Below are positions 1-11,352 of a DNA stretch of 64,000 nucleotides, one piece after another. The DNA is from Cerioporus squamosus (taxonomy: Eukaryota > Basidiomycota > Agaricomycetes > Polyporales > Polyporaceae). The notes under the pieces were generated by a model. It saw only the letters and a list, made by a program, of their open reading frames with translations. It searched no databases and had not been told where the DNA came from. Position 1 is the stretch's first letter. Every line of letters begins with the position of its first letter. The stretch spans positions 310,001 to 374,000 of the forward strand of contig JABYQS010000018.1 of assembly GCA_022592435.1 (NCBI GenBank). The letters run 5' to 3'. Position numbers and translations under genes: made by a program.

Positions 1-2014
1 GGCACTTGCTTCTTCTAGCTTGACTCCTCGAGACTCAGGCCGCCGCTGCGCCGAGACACATAGTACGGTAACGTACCGCCCCTCCGACTCCCGAGGTCTG
101 GAGTCAGGACGCACATCCGACGTCAGCGCTGCCTGAACATGATCATTCTGCAGGACCGTCCCTTCATTCTCGCCCTTGCACAGGTTCAGGTTCACAGCGC
201 AGTCTATGCCGCATCCGGCATGGTCGCCTCCGGCTCCGCCACAGTGTTGAAGTAACGCCCGAGCAGCAAATTCCCCGGAGGTAAATCTGCAGCGGCGGGA
301 AATTCATACCACGGGAGGCACGTACATATTTGTCCTTCATTATCGGCCTAGGCAGAACGCTCTTCCGTCCCCGTGGCTCAGCCTGTCCTCGGTGCGGAGT
401 ATCCGCAGCTCCCGGCCTCGAGGTTACCGTTCGCGTTGGCCATCTACAGTGGGGTTAGGTCGTGTATTGATGGCTCGTTGCCAATCTCTCCGCACACAGC
501 ACACAGTACGAGTACGCTCAGGCTCGACGTCCCGAGTTCCGGAGGAGCACCAAGAACGCGTGGCCGACCTGGATCACAGCAGGCCAGGTTCGCACTTCGC
601 TTCGACTGGAGCGATCCGCTGGACTGTTCGGGTGCCCGAGCGGCTCCGCGGGTGAAACGAACTGTTGCGTGCTGGGGAGCAGGGACAGGGACGGGACGGA
701 GGTGAGCTTCTAGCGTTCTGGCCGGTTTTCGCGTGCATGCTCGTGCAGGGCGGATGTCTCCAACGGAGCCTCATGACAGATCTAACACCAGAGCTCTGTT
801 CTTACGGTCGGGTCGCCGACGTCTGCTGCAGGGGCCGTTTGATAATTCGCCGTGAGCTCTGACATGTCTCCCTTCGTAAGCTCGGTGTGGTTTGCATGAC
901 TTGACGCATCTGCGGCGGACCGACCGCTCTCAGTCTCCTCCATCCCCATATGGGGACCATAACCATGAACTCTCACCGTAGTCACTACCGTACCCAAGCC
1001 TTGACGCCCACGCAGCTGCACCCCGGGCCACCGCACGCCCCCTACGAGGTGCGTTCCGCTGATCTGCTCAAGAATGATCATCCACCCGTCCGCTGACCGC
1101 CGCTCATAGTCTCGCAAACGAGCCCATCCCCTCGCGAATCACACACGGCCTGCACTTGGTCGACCTTGAGGGTTCGGCTCGCCGGAGGTGCACACACATG
1201 CGCCCACAACGGAGTCCGTGCAGCGTGCTCGGCACCGGTGGCGCTCGTTCTCGTTCGCCGCGTTGGACTGGCTGCATGCCGTCGGGGATCTGCAGCATTG
1301 TAGTGTCTCGGCAGGTTCCTTCAGGCGGCGCAGTCGGACTCGCTTGCTGGGCGCCGTGCATGTGTGATGAAATATATCTTGTATGACCTTGTCTGTGTAC
1401 GCGAGACTAACGTGCTAGGAACGTCCGCAGAGAGAGAGGAAGATAGGGTGTTCTGAGGGCTGTATAGAGCACAGAGAGTCTCCTCCTTCATGGTGTGGCT
1501 TGCTCACACCTGGGATCTCCGAAATCAAAGGCGTACCGGCTCATGTAGAGCAACCTGTAGATGGTGAAGGGAGTCCGTTTGACTGCAATATTGTATAGCA
1601 GTACATGCTACTAGTTCTCGTCCGACAGTTAGACACAGGCATCCAAGGGCAGCGCACAGGTACAGTACCTCCAGCCAGGAAATTGGTATTCTGGGGTAAA
1701 TCCATGCATTGCGACAAGGTGTCGCTTCGCTTGAAGCAGATATTGCGAGCGTGATTCGGATCGCAAGGTGCGGACGGACCTCGTATTGCAGCTGTGGTTA
1801 CGCGGATGCAGCCGATTGGACCCAGGACACCGGAGAACCCAGACTGACCATAGTCGCATGCTTTGTCAGTCAAGCGCGCCAGGACGTAGTTTCACGCCTC
1901 CTCGATAGACATCCCGAGCAGAGAAGGTATCATTGGACAGATATAGAAAGGTGTAATGTGATATACGCAGTACCTCGTGGAGTTACAGTACCAGGTAAGC
2001 AATAGGAAAGTAAC
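1..2014. other. No recognisable gene
   Basis: Only short overlapping open frames on both strands occur here. None shows a recognisable domain or a convincing chain of exons. I see no repeat, RNA gene or transposon end. Confidence 0.5.
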
Positions 2015-2768
2015 CTAATCTTCGAAGTCCTCGATGTCGTCGTCGTCCTCCCTGCTCTCCTCGCGCACCTCGTCCTCCGGCCACACATCTGCATCCTCGA
2101 TAGGATCCTCCTCCTCACTGCTCACCTCGTCCTCTTCACCGTCGACCTCGTCAAAGATGAGCTTCGGAGTGATTGCGCCCACCATCCGGCCCTTCTTCAG
2201 CGGCAGACCAAGCGGATTAGTCTTCGGACGGAAGCGAGCGAGCTTGAGGTCGTTCCGGGGGTACGGACCCCAGCATCGCGGTGCAGGGAGCTCGACAGGC
2301 TGGCCCGGGAGAACATCGACAGGCTTGCGCCGAGCTAGGTCGATGTGCGCTGCGTCCGCGTCCTCGAATCGCAGCTCGCCGCGGTTCCAGAGCTCGGTCA
2401 GGAATTCCATCACCGGCTCGCCGCCCGGGATCGCGCTCAAGTCTCCGAAGGGAATGTCTGCCCACACCGGCCATCCGACAAGGCGGAGACGACCGCGGAC
2501 GACAACTGCACGCGAGTATCCGATGACAGACCAGCCCATGCGGCCTTGATCTTCCCGGTCCGCTCCGCTGAGTATCAAGATGTGAGCCACCACGGAGGGG
2601 AAATCAAGATGCAGACGAGTACGCACCTAGCTTCTGCCTGATCATCGCTCGAAGCTTCCCTCGCAGCTCGGCCAGACGGCTTGAATAGGCTCGGGCAGCG
2701 GGAGCACCATCCTTCGACCCCGCAACCGTCTCTTCCTCCCGGTTATCTGCTGGACGGACGGGAGGCAT
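2015..2768 (-). CDS. Orphan fungal protein with acidic tail, 229 aa, two exons
   Basis: Model complement(join(2015..2562,2627..2768)). The ATG at 2768 begins MPPVRPADNREEE. The 64-nt intron (2563-2626) starts GTGCGT and ends GCGGAG, and using it closes the frame exactly (690 nt). Residues 1-50 are charged and helical. The middle carries a 'GWSVIGYS...VVVRGRLRLVGWP' stretch followed by 'IPFGDLS'. From memory this resembles a lineage-specific Agaricomycete family in which a hydrophobic strand ends in GWP and is followed by 'PF.NLS'. The last 50 residues are almost all Asp and Glu, with a Ser/Glu run, suggesting a disordered acidic tail and possibly a nuclear or chromatin role (inference only). 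No catalytic motif is seen. Another acceptor (CTCAG at 2567-2563 side) leads to an early stop, which is why GCGGAG was preferred. Confidence 0.6.
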
Positions 2769-5279
2769 CGTGTCGGATGAGCGGGTGCACAGAACGACGG
2801 GCGGGATGGAGTGTAATGTCAAGAGCAAGCAGAGGAAGGGAGAGACCTACGTGAGGAGGCGGACTTGCCTTCAAGCCGCCATGTCGTGCAACTCTACGCG
2901 GTCACTCAGACGGTGTGGCAAGCGAGTGGTTGCCGCGCTCAGGCTCGGCTACACCCAGTACCGTTAGCGGCAGCATCTTCTGGCTGTCGTAGCGTGCTGC
3001 GTTCTGACCCTGACTACACCCGATGCGGTTAGCTGTCGTCTGTGGGTCATACCGTGGCGGAGAGCTTCCTCTAGGTTTGTGCTGTCTGGCAGAGGAGAGA
3101 CGGACAATTCAGTATCAGTGTGCGGTTACGGACGGCAAGCAACGAGGAGCGAAACAAGTACGCACCAAGCGAGGCGAACTCGATCATCAGAAGGCCACCA
3201 ACAGAAGTGTTGCTATGTACCTTGTGACGCAGTGCGGATGCGGTTGAGCGAGCGACTCGGTTGCTTATCGAGCCGCAACGGAGCATGAATCAGCATCCGC
3301 GAACAGTGTCTTGAAACAGGTACGTACATCTCCGGACAAGTACTCAGCCAGCTGGGGACAAACCCCGATGGCTTGCGGACGTGTGTAAGTATGGCTAGGC
3401 GGTTGCGCCCGGCGTGGTAAAGCAGCAATGCTCGTTCATGAACTCGGGTGTGGCTACTAGCGGTCCCGGACTCGGCGGCCGCTCATCCGTGTTGTTCTAG
3501 CAGTAGCCTGTAGAAGCGACCGCGATCGTCGTAACACGCCTCCAGTCTGCCGACCACCCTCAGCACAGTCTGTGCTAGCAGCCGAGCGAAGAAATCGGAC
3601 AGATTGCGTTACGAACGGCCCCGGGACAAAGATGCGGGCGCAGTCCTCAAGCACTTGTCTGTCCTGCGCTCTCGGTTCTTCTCCCGTTCGATGTGGCTTC
3701 ACTGCATCGAGCATGGTTCAGTACACATCCAAGGACGGCCTACAAGGTTGAGACAGGAACATACCGCAGCCGTGGACACTCGGCATACGAGCCGGTTTCC
3801 GACGACGCTAGAAGCGTTGTGCGAAAGATTAGCACGCCGAGGGGTTGCCGTGTAGTAGCCAATATCAAACTTACAAATTGCTAGCAACCGCCGACTCGCA
3901 ATATCCAAGCAGCCGCAATGCTCGCACCGAGCACTAGCTGCCCAACGCCCGACGTCCGTGGACCAGCTCTCTCTGTGTCACAGAGTGGGCTGAGAATTTG
4001 AACTGTGAGTGCACTGAACACATAATGTCACGAGAGGCTACCGGGATTGAGTTCGCAGATGACGTGAGTTTGCCGCGACCGAGAGGCTGCACCAGAACGG
4101 CCTTGGCAGGCCGAGTCCGCGCATGCGTGACGGATCTTCTCGCTGTGAACCTAGCCCTCCGTCGTCCGGTTTGCCACTGCAGTCCGCAGGCGTCCCCAGA
4201 TCTGAGATAGAGAGGTCAGTAACCGACGAGTATCAGAACAGTTCCTTTGGGACCAATTTGCGACCTACCGTGACGACCCGACGAAGCGGTAGACACAACA
4301 CAACAGTCTCGAGCGGGCCATCCCAAGTCGCACTCGGGAACATTTGCAGAGGCGACGCACGGTTCGTCGGACTCCACCTGGCAGCCAATCGTACTTGTCC
4401 GCAAGTGTAACCCGACACGATATCTCCATTCATGCCAGACACAGGCTTGCGCGACTCACAGAGTCTTGAAGGTGCGAGGCTCGTCGACGACGCAGAGGCG
4501 AAGGCACTGCAACGCAGGACAAGAGTGTGCGCGCCCGGTAAGTCTCCGTTGTGCAACCCGAGACACGCGCGAACATCGGCCGATCTTCAATGAGGCGGTC
4601 AATATCCAGCAAGCATCAAAAAGACATCGCGACGTACCCGTGGTGTCAAGGTGAACGTTCGGGCGGCGGACTGGTACTGAGCGCTGAGCAGCGGCTCCCC
4701 TCGTACTCATCGACCAGTGCTAAGACGCGAGGCGGTTAGTACACACAATCAGATCCGCGCGAGAGGATTGAGCTCACTGACATGGTTCTCTGAATAGCAG
4801 AACACGGTACACCTCGATGTCCGCGTCGAGCTCCGCATCGCGCATAGCTCGATCTGAGATGGAACAGTCAGTGCTCGACGACGATCAGAAGAACTCGAGG
4901 CAGGGTCGCGGCGTACCGAATCCATGGTGATTTGAGAGCAAACGAGCGGCGGCGAGACGTCCTTCCCGTGTTCTTGGCTCGAAGATCGCGCCAAGATCTC
5001 GGTGGTGAGCTAAAACGTGAAACACGAACACAATGGACAAGTGCGTCGCACGCAATCAGAACTCCGGATGCGGACGCGGACGCGGACTCTGACGACCGGC
5101 AATCCGGTTATCGTGGCGCAGTGGAGACGCGAGACTCACCTGAGACTCAGCAAGACACCACGCGAATGGTTAACTTGGTACGCCACTATGCGCGGACTGT
5201 TGATGGCCACGTCGGCGTTCCGGCTTCTTGAACACGCACTGCAAAGAACTCACCCTTTCGGGTTGGCACAAACGTGATT
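2769..5279. other. No recognisable gene
   Basis: About 2.5 kb of mixed-composition DNA with only short overlapping open frames on both strands. I found no domain, no chain of good splice sites and no terminal inverted repeat. Confidence 0.45.
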
Positions 5280-6090
5280 AAAAGGAACCAAATTTGAAAT
5301 GCTAGTTAATATCATTTTATTCAACAGCTTAAGTTACCCTTTCCTCAGTAATTAGTCTGGCTGAAACTTTCCCATTTAGACAATGTTGAAAGATAACCGT
5401 TCTAGCTCCACTCGGTATCATTTGTGTTTGTTTTATAGTTAAAATAATTTACCTGAAATATCATTGCAGTAACTTGTGCTTCCTATCTCATCTCACATGA
5501 CATGAAACTATGTGAACCCTCACTTCGACAACCACTAGGCAGAGGTGAAACCATTGCTCCTATGGAGGATATTTGCAAGCAGATAATGCTCCAAAATAGT
5601 CATGTCATACATGACATATTTCTGCAACCTATGTTCCCATTGTCTGACATGTGATATTTTAGCACATCACAGATCTGAAGTTATTACATGGAATTTCAAC
5701 CTTTGGCTCATAAGTGCCTGACCACAATGTTGCTGCAGTTCAAGGCAGAACATAGTTGGCTTGTAATGCTTACCTATGCAGTATCCCAACATACTGATGA
5801 TTCATTCAAGTATAAAGAGGTTCTAGTGACTTCAGTTTCGGTCCCAGCAGAATGGCACCATCACAGTACGTGAAAGCTTATTATAACACTACTGTGTCTG
5901 AAACTGATAGAGCATATAATATTCTTTTATTGAATGCCCTAAGTTTGCTTGCATTAAGCATACCTGAAAAGCCTGAAATATTTTGTTATAAGCACAGATA
6001 AATAATGACTTTCACCAATGGCATAAGGCTCACAAAAGGCTAGTATTTGTTGGCAAATTGCCATGTGGAAAAGGATTGAAAAAGGCATAG
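5280..6090. other. AT-rich island, possible old transposon insertion
   Basis: Composition changes sharply from GC-rich to strongly AT-rich at about 5280 and returns at about 6090, just before the hAT remnant. The only open frame (61 codons from 5688) has no recognisable domain. No convincing terminal inverted repeats or target duplication were found by eye. It may be a decayed non-autonomous element or displaced DNA of the neighbouring hAT. Confidence 0.4.
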
Positions 6091-6268
6091 CGCTTGCCGG
6101 TTGTACATGTCCCTAGCAAATATGTCACTCAAGCACCTGAAGATACTTTCGCTTCCAGCCCTGCACCTACCAGATGGTTCAGTAGCCCGGCAGAGCCAAG
6201 AGAAGCGCGACACACTCATGGCTCAGTTTTTTTCCGTTACCCCCTCCTGCATCCCTTGATGATATTAG

Positions 6269-7900
6269 TCATATTACTGACACCGAGTACGATTGATCCT
6301 CGCCCGTGTGTGACTTGGTGACCTCGATTACGTCAAGAATGAAGCTGAGTGGCCGTCCCTCATGTTGCAGATGCACAGCAAATGCCAAGAGCACCTTGTG
6401 ATTAGGCGACGTCCAAGTGTCAAACGTAAAGTTCAGCTCGCCCTCGTATTCCTGTGTCACGTCACCATGTCCAGGTCAGTCCTCCGCTCTTTCACGTCCA
6501 AGCCACGACTCACCTGGAGCATGCATGCAATCTGGGCATGGCACTTCGCGAACACATGCCGCACATCATGAGACACCATCGCCGGTGACGGTATCTTGTG
6601 CTCCAGCCTACCTGTCTTCATCAACATCAAGAACACCCGATATTTTACTGTTTAGTACGGCCATTTGTTTTTGGCGACCCATCTTATGATCCACGCACTG
6701 TCGGGCTCCATCAGAACATCGACATCAGCAGCAGACAAGGCAACGTGTATGTACCACGTGTCACGGTCAGTGGACCAGCACCCTTTTTTGTTTTCCCTGG
6801 AAGTTTCACTTTCCCATCTTGATCCCTTTTCTACTTCATACACATCCCATTTTGGACCCCTTGATCTTATTCTCGCACCCGTATGCTCTGCTCCCGCGAC
6901 CACATGCCTTGTTCTTGCACTTACCATCCCGTTACCATGTGTTTTCCCACCCTTTTGTCTCCCACTCGTACAGCCTTGCTCCCTTTCCCGCATGAGTCAC
7001 TTCCGCTGGCACGTGATTGTTCAGAGTAGACTAGTATATAAACCCCTCCCAGCGCTTACCTGGTCCCCATCTCGACCTCCTGGTCATTGGGACTAGGTGC
7101 ACTTTCCCCCATGTACTTTTCCCTTTTCTCTGTGCTAATATAACCTGGTCATTGGGACTAGTCTGTCACAGTGCACGTGAAGACTAGCTATCGACGACTT
7201 CATGCCTCCGAGCCAGTCGTTGCTCTGCCCTCGTCGAGCTTTCTTTCTACTGCCCCCTTGCGGCTCCTCGCCGCTTACACCTCAGACCGTCGCCAATCGA
7301 CGTCTGGTGTCTACACGTCTAGTCGCCGCGACACCACGTCTCCTTCGATGTCATTTGCCAGGTCGAGTACGTAACCTTTCCTTTTCCAGTGCACTTGAAG
7401 AACTGTGTTATCATTCCTGTCCAGCCGTACACCTCCACCATTGGACGCGCCTGCGCATGCTTCATCTTCTCCGCCGTGCGGAAGATCTCTTTGCCCCAGC
7501 ATGCCTTGACATGCGACCGCATGTTGCTCGTCGAGGTGGCATCCTGGGTGTCGAGGAATCTGGTTGACTTGTGCTTACATCCGGGCTTTGCGCAAGCGAA
7601 GACGTGGCCGATCCTCGAGGGATTCTCAGGTGGCCGCACGATGGTGACCTCCAGCTTGAAGAAGGTGTAGACTGCCAAGGTCCAGTAGTTCTGCTGTTTC
7701 TCTGTTATTAGGTAAGTAATCTGTCGCACGCATCTCTGTGGAAAGAACTCACTGAGATATTCCTCCGGAGTTAGCTCGGGCTTCCCTTTCTTTCCCTTCT
7801 TCGGCTTGGGGATCTCCTCAATCGAGGAACTGTCACTGTCATCGACCCGGCCTGCTGTGCTTCTCTGTCGTATGTTGTCTTCGTCCTCGACGTCCTCCAC
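6269..7900 (-). pseudogene. hAT transposase, N-terminal half (inverted relative to its C-terminal half)
   Basis: Reading leftwards from the ATG at 7900, the frame gives an acidic/Lys-rich start, then a BED-like zinc finger with Cys-x4-Cys and a later His...Cys pair ('FACAKPGCKHK', 'SNMRSHVKAC'). Next comes the 'TGKGKVTYS' segment known from basidiomycete hAT proteins. The chain resumes at about 6720 with 'WIIRWVAKNKWPY', hits an in-frame TAA at 6652-6654, continues as 'LMLMKTGR' and 'PSPAMVSHDVRHVF', then an intron (GTGAGT...CACAG), and ends with 'FTFDTWTSPNHKVLLAF' and 'DVIEVTKSHTG' at about 6270. These last motifs open the RNase H-like catalytic core of hAT enzymes. The stop codon and the loss of the following core segment show that it is inactive. 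The other half lies on the plus strand from 7903. Confidence 0.8.
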
Positions 7901-7902
7901 CG

Positions 7903-9641
7903 TTGGGGACCGGTAGCTGCTGCCGCTGCCGGTGGTGGACTTTGAGTCAATGCTCAGATGGTGAGGTCGACGAAGAAGATGTTGAAGCCGCCGAGGAGGC
8001 GGACGAAGACCGCGAAGCCGCGGATGACATCATCTTGACAAGCATCGACGATGAGCATCCTGAGGTGGTCCTCACGCGCTCTGAGCTCAAGAAGGGTCAA
8101 CTCGCACTCGAGAAGGTATGTGCATCTCCAGGAGTACATTGACTAGTACAGTGAGCTCACATTGGGGCCGTGTATCAGATCCTCAAGCTTTCCGTCAAGG
8201 TCTGGCACAGTCCGACGATCCGCGAAGAGCTAGGCAAGCTTGCAGATGGCGCAGACCTGAACACCTCTGTGCTTGTGCGCTCAGTCAAGACGCAATGGAA
8301 CACCGTCACCCACGTCCTCGAGCGCGCCCTCGAGATGCAAGACATTCTCGATATGCTCTGCAATATGTCTCAGTTCAACAAGCGAACTGGGGCTCGCCTT
8401 CGTTGCTTTGTACTCGCTGAGGACGACTGGAAGCTGATTGATCAGCTATATCGCCTGTTGGATGTACGTCCGACCCCCCTCTCTGCTCAGAAATGACTTC
8501 CTTGTTCATGCGCTGATCTGCTTCCGTTGTAGCCTTTCAACTTCGCTACAAATCAAATATCATCCAGTTCTCGTGCGCTCGTGCACGAGGTCATCCCCTA
8601 CATGGACCTCCTTGCCGAGCACGTCGTCCGGTTCACTGCTGACGACTCCCTCGCACCCTCCGTTCGTGCCGCTGCCAAGCGCGGCCGCATCATACTAGAC
8701 AAGTACTATCAACTCACAGATGAAACATTCATCTATCGTGCCGCAATGAGTAAGTGTGATCCCATTAAGTATGGAGTGCATTGTCGAGGCTGACTAGTTA
8801 TGACCACCACAGTCCTGCATCCAAAATACAAGTCGGCCTACTTTCGTTCCAAGGATTGGCCGGAGGAATGGATCAACGAGGCCGTCTCGCTGCTCCGGGG
8901 CGAGTGGATGTCATGCTACAAGCGTGCCCCCGCCGGCACTGCAAACACCTCCACTTGCAGTTCCACTGCTTTTGGCAGCTCGTCATCTCGTCGCTCGGGA
9001 CCTGGACGCATGAGTGCCGCCGTGAGCATGGCATCGGTACGTCCCAATTAACATTCACACTGTTGAGTGATGCTAACATGACTTTTTACAAAGGGAACTC
9101 GGGCTCTCTTTGCCCAGCTCTCTTCAGGCAGTGTTGCCGCTGCGCAGGACCTTCTCGAAGTGTACCTCGAGTCACCGCCACTCCTCACACTCACGGACCT
9201 GCTTGCCTACTGGCGCGTGGTGGCCGACACCGAGAGCGACCTGTCCTTGGCCCAGATGGCCCTGGACTTCCTCTCTGTTCCAGGTACATATTCTCCTTGT
9301 ATTCTGTGGCTTGTCACCGCTGACTACCTTGCTCTGCAGCAACTTCCACAGACGTCGAGCGCGCCTTCTCGCACGGTCGTTTGACTGTGTCGCGGCTGCG
9401 GTACTCGCTCAACAATGCCTCCGTCCGGGCGAGCACTTTGTTGGGCTTGTGGGCCCGCATTCCGGAGCTCGTTCCCGAGGCCGAAGTCATTGCCCGCCTT
9501 CGCCGCCGCCCGCTTGCTGCTCAGCCTTCGACGGCCATGACTGCGGGAGACGGTGATAGCGAGGTCGAGCTTCTTGATGGCCCCCCTTCTACTGCACAGT
9601 CTGCCACCACCTGGGCTGCCGCTTCGTCATCTGCTGCTTAA
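7903..9641 (+). pseudogene. hAT transposase, C-terminal half with dimerisation domain
   Basis: The plus-strand exons carry the rest of an hAT transposase: an acidic linker ('DEEDVEAAEEADEDREAAD'), 'LSVKVWHSPTIREEL', 'VKTQWNTVTHVLERAL', 'LHEVIPYMDLLAEHV'-like and 'ILDKYYQLTDETFIYR', then 'VLHPKYKSAYF', and finally the C-terminal dimerisation region 'TDVERAFSHGRLTVSRLR' with 'SVRASTLLGLWA', ending in a TAA at about 9641. Short introns separate the blocks (for example near 8465-8530, 8750-8810, 9035-9092 and 9281-9341). The order of motifs matches fungal hAT enzymes. The middle of the catalytic core, which normally holds a 'DNASNN'-type motif, is absent between this half and the inverted N-terminal half, so no functional enzyme can be made. 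Confidence 0.8.
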
Positions 9642-10535
9642 ATCTTCTTCTCTGAATGCCCTGTACCCTTCTCATGTACTAGTATACACCGTGTTCAACC
9701 ACGGCGAACATCAATGATCAATGTTTGTATTGCCCTGTGCTCTTCTCAAGCAGTGGACTTAGTAGCATCATCTACATAAGTACTTACTGTACTACTTATC
9801 TTGTGTGTTAAGGCTGTGATTAGCATCCTCGGCTCCCTCTGAAGGCCATGTAAGTACGAATTCGTACTTCAATACTGTATATGTGACCCGAATATCCGTG
9901 GATAAGTCCAGATGCGGATCCATGGACAGGTTAACCCATGGGTTACGGATACAGCTCCGAACACAGATAGGATCCATGCGGATCCAGGTGGAGGGTCCAG
10001 AGGTAACCCTAACCCGTAGGTCCGGGTCCGGATACACAGCAGAACGGTGTTTCACGAGAATCCCTTGAACTGGCCTGTTTGACGACAATCTTGGCTGAGT
10101 CCAAGAGTAGACTTAAACTGTCAAACCAAGACTGTTCGTGGACTTGTGGAGTTCGCGAACAGTTGGTGAGCAGTTCTTGCAGCGTCCGTGGACAATTCAA
10201 GGCGAGTTCAAGTTGGGGCACAGCGGTAAACCTTGGATCCGACTGGATCCGACCTCTTTCGGACCTCCGCGTGTTACCAAAAGTGGCAATGATAAACGAT
10301 AACATAACATGGCATATCACAACACATTACAGAGGACATCTACCATACTCTCGAGTGCATATGCAACCCTCTACACACACCAGCTACTATGCAAACATCA
10401 ACGATATACTCCGAGTCATGAAGTCTTGATGGTAGCACTGTCAAAAGAAATGTCAGATATGACGAGTCGGAATTGGCAAGTTGTAACAGGACTGGACCTA
10501 GCGGCAATGCAGTGGGGTCTTGATGAGTTCAACGC
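9642..10535. other. Non-coding DNA downstream of the hAT remnant
   Basis: No gene is evident. Between about 9890 and 10270 short motifs such as CCGTGGA, GGATCC and GGTCCGG recur in both orientations. This resembles the subterminal repeats at the ends of fungal hAT elements, but I could not define a terminal inverted repeat or target duplication. Confidence 0.4.
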
Positions 10536-10775
10536 TCACCAGGGCCTGTGGCTGCCCTGTGAGAGCGAAGACCTGGTGTTGAAATCGAAGTTGAAGACAT
10601 GGGCATCAGGATCAGTGACTTGTGAGAGCGAAACGGAGCGACTGGTACTGGTACTTGCAAACCAGTCTGGCGACGCAGTGGCAGACGAAGAAACCGCATT
10701 GAGCCTCGTGCTGGATTGGCGAGAAGCCGAACGGGTCGCATTAGTGGCAGTTGTGTCCGGGTTGTCTGAGTAGAG

Positions 10776-10783
10776 CTGCAGAC
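10776..10783. repeat. Target-site duplication, left copy
   Basis: CTGCAGAC directly left of the MITE. It is identical to 11345-11352. Confidence 0.9.
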
Positions 10784-11344
10784 TAGTGTTGTGAGGTCCA
10801 GTCATACGACTGGTCATAACTGGAGAAAAGACTGTAACTCAACTGGTTATGACTGGCAAAGACTGGACTGATGTATCAGTTCAGTTGCGGTCTCAGTCCA
10901 GTCGTGACTGCCCTTGACAACCAGTCCAATTGCTCATGACTGGTTAGGACCAGTTGCTGACTGGCATTATATCATATAATTTTAATCAATTTAGCACAAT
11001 TTGTCAGCAATATTCTTCATTTCCTGATAATTGCCTGAGCACTTCTGTCAGTTCTATGCTTATACACATCCAATAGCAGAGTGTATAATGCTTCTAGGCT
11101 TGAATGGTACACAATTGATCAATGTGAGAATTTGTTTGAGCAGTTCAACTGGTCTTGACCAGTCGAGGACCGGTCATAACTGGTCATAACTGAAGAACAG
11201 TTAAGACCTGCAGTTGGGTCCAGTCTTGAAAAAACTGGTGTGCCAGTCCAGTTTTCAGAAATTGATGCAGTCCAGTTCCAGTTCAGTCACCAGTCGTCTT
11301 TGAAAGGGACCAATAACTGGACTTGACGGGACCTCACACCACTA
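10784..11344. mobile_element. hAT-type MITE, 561 bp
   Basis: The terminal inverted repeats are TAGTGTTGTGAGGTCCAGTC on the left and, reverse-complemented, TAGTGGTGTGAGGTCCCGTC on the right (18 of 20 identical). The element is flanked on both sides by the exact 8-bp duplication CTGCAGAC, the length typical of hAT transposition. Its interior has no coding capacity. Both ends are packed with CCAGT/ACTGG motifs in both orientations, as in hAT subterminal repeats, around an AT-rich core at about 10970-11130. It is inserted in a coding frame on the minus strand, and its first three bases supply a TAG stop (11342-11344). The preserved duplication and repeats suggest a fairly recent insertion. Confidence 0.9.
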
Positions 11345-11352
11345 CTGCAGAC
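11345..11352. repeat. Target-site duplication, right copy
   Basis: CTGCAGAC directly right of the MITE. It is identical to 10776-10783. Confidence 0.9.

Noticed and set aside
9890..10070. Terminal inverted repeat of the hAT relic
   Set aside because: Motifs recur in both orientations but no defined end or 8-bp duplication could be identified.
10309..10773. 154-codon plus-strand frame
   Set aside because: It lies opposite the minus-strand Ser/Thr-rich frame that is shown to be continuous across the MITE.
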